Positions 7,806-8,729 of a stretch of 8,729 nt of DNA are shown here, piece by piece. The translations under genes and the position numbers were made by a program. A model generated the notes under the pieces. That model did no database searches. It saw nothing but the letters and a program-made list of their open reading frames with translations, and was not told the DNA's origin. The stretch comes from Candidatus Levyibacteriota bacterium (GTDB taxonomy: Bacteria > Patescibacteria > Microgenomatia > Levybacterales > UBA12049), in the NCBI GenBank assembly GCA_003173915.1, contig PPGL01000096.1:1-8729 (forward strand), given 5' to 3'. Within the stretch, counting starts at the first letter, position 1, and each line of letters starts with the position of its first letter.

Positions 7806-8729
7806 ATACACATCTTGTATTGATACTCAGCTATATTCTTATATTTCTTGCTTTTGTCGGAGCTGTTCTACTTTTAAATTTTGCATTTCTTTTGAGAAAA
7901 AGAAAAAAGCCCTTACAGGTAACTTCCTTGGCAATTTATATCCCGTTTTACTTTGATGAACAAAAAATAGAGCACTTTATACTAATTATTCAATTTTTTC
8001 TTATTATACTTACTGTTTCAGTATTCGGATATATTTTTCTTAGTAATCTCATGCCATTTGGTGCAACTGTAGAGTATTCACTTACGAAAACCCCTCAAAA
8101 ACTTTCTGCCTTAGGACCAAAAAATAGGGTAACAACACAAAAAATAGATGGCCAAACAATTTATACGCAAACAAATGATCTCATTTACTTTACCACTCAT
8201 ATGCCACTTGCATTTGACACCGCAACGGTTAGTATGACCTTCCAAAATGCAAGTCCAGATCAAACAATCGCACTTGGGTATCAGGATGCAAACACCTGGC
8301 ATTATAATACACAACCATTTGATGTTCCATTTTTAAATACTCTTTCCTGGTCACATATAGGATCATACCCAGATGTGTTATATCAAAAAAACTCTCAGTA
8401 CAAATCGGTTGGGAAATTTCTTATCAATCCTCCTAAATATAGTATTATCGGAACCTATGACTTTGATTCAAATATTGGCACTCTGGATAATACAACTGTA
8501 GCAAATTACGCTGCATCGACAACTCAAACAGTTATTGCAACACCATTTCGCGGAAAAGTTGTCTTTTACGTATATCTACAAAATGAACCATTTACTATGA
8601 CCATCCAGAAACAGGATCTTAACTGGTACGATGATCCTGATGTAGCAACGATAGATATGTATAAAGATAGTCAACTTATCTATCATACAAACATTCCTGA
8701 TGACGGTATCACCGATGGATCAAAAAAAA
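7802..8729 (+). CDS. Membrane-anchored probable extracytoplasmic protein of unknown function (3' end outside window)
   Basis: The frame is open from the ATG at 7802 to the window edge, giving 309 complete codons without a stop. Two hydrophobic helices lie at about residues 5-31 and 59-83, separated by a short loop that begins RKRKK (32-36) and is probably cytoplasmic. This predicts N-out/C-out topology with everything after about residue 84 outside the cell. The outside part is rich in Thr, Asn, Gln and aromatic residues, has no cysteine in the visible portion, and looks beta-rich, for example KVVFYVYLQNEPFTMTIQ (252-269) followed by QDLNWYDDPD (271-280). Such composition suits a beta-sandwich or carbohydrate-contacting surface domain, but no family signature was recognised. 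Two N-x-S/T sequons occur (N149, N230). It overlaps the flippase gene by ATGA, so it is probably part of the glycan system as a surface acceptor, anchor or accessory factor. That role is inferred from position only. Confidence 0.8.
   Translation, partial: MNTHLVLILSYILIFLAFVGAVLLLNFAFLLRKRKKPLQVTSLAIYIPFYFDEQKIEHFILIIQFFLIILTVSVFGYIFLSNLMPFGATVEYSLTKTPQKLSALGPKNRVTTQKIDGQTIYTQTNDLIYFTTHMPLAFDTATVSMTFQNASPDQTIALGYQDANTWHYNTQPFDVPFLNTLSWSHIGSYPDVLYQKNSQYKSVGKFLINPPKYSIIGTYDFDSNIGTLDNTTVANYAASTTQTVIATPFRGKVVFYVYLQNEPFTMTIQKQDLNWYDDPDVATIDMYKDSQLIYHTNIPDDGITDGSKK

Noticed and set aside
8111..8314. Minus-strand open frame of 67 codons
   Set aside because: It lies wholly inside the well-supported plus-strand membrane-protein frame and shows no protein-like pattern; it is a shadow frame. 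The same applies to minus-strand frames at 903-1103, 2447-2647 and 3462-3698.
1..8729. UGA recoding (codes 4 or 25)
   Set aside because: TGA ends three genes exactly where the next ATG overlaps it, and tryptophan positions checked in conserved motifs are TGG, so the standard bacterial code fits.

Overview
The window is an AT-rich (about one third G+C by eye), tightly packed, single-strand gene block. It holds six complete genes plus a gene fragment at each edge, all on the + strand, and reads as a surface-glycan assembly cluster. No rRNA, tRNA, CRISPR array, insertion sequence or non-coding stretch over 20 bases was seen.

Layout: the tail of an unrecognised gene (1-81); a GT2 glycosyltransferase of the polyprenyl-phosphate-sugar-synthase type with two C-terminal membrane helices (99-1127); two GT4 glycosyltransferases (1143-2345, 2354-3352); a large polytopic GT-C/GT39-like glycosyltransferase with a soluble C-terminal domain (3349-5289); a third GT4 enzyme of the WbaZ/MtfB type (5286-6353); a Wzx-like flippase (6363-7805); and the first 309 codons of a membrane-anchored, probably extracytoplasmic protein I cannot assign to a family (7802 to the edge). 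Complete genes are separated by 8-15 bases or overlap by the 4-base ATGA, so one polycistronic transcript is likely. No promoter or terminator is visible inside the window.

How the genes could work together (inference): the cytoplasmic GT4 enzymes extend a lipid-linked oligosaccharide and the flippase moves it across the membrane. The GT2 enzyme could make a polyprenyl-phosphate sugar that the GT39-like enzyme uses on the outer face. The last protein may be a surface product, acceptor or partner of this pathway. No polymerase (Wzy), chain-length regulator, initiating phosphoglycosyltransferase, ligase or oligosaccharyltransferase is present here.

Organism: TAA, TAG and TGA all serve as stops, so the code looks standard and UGA-recoding lineages are unlikely. 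The density, AT richness, lack of Shine-Dalgarno motifs and divergent membrane glycosyltransferases would suit an uncultivated Patescibacteria/CPR-type bacterium. A DPANN archaeon or another AT-rich bacterium cannot be excluded, because these families cross domains. This placement is weak.
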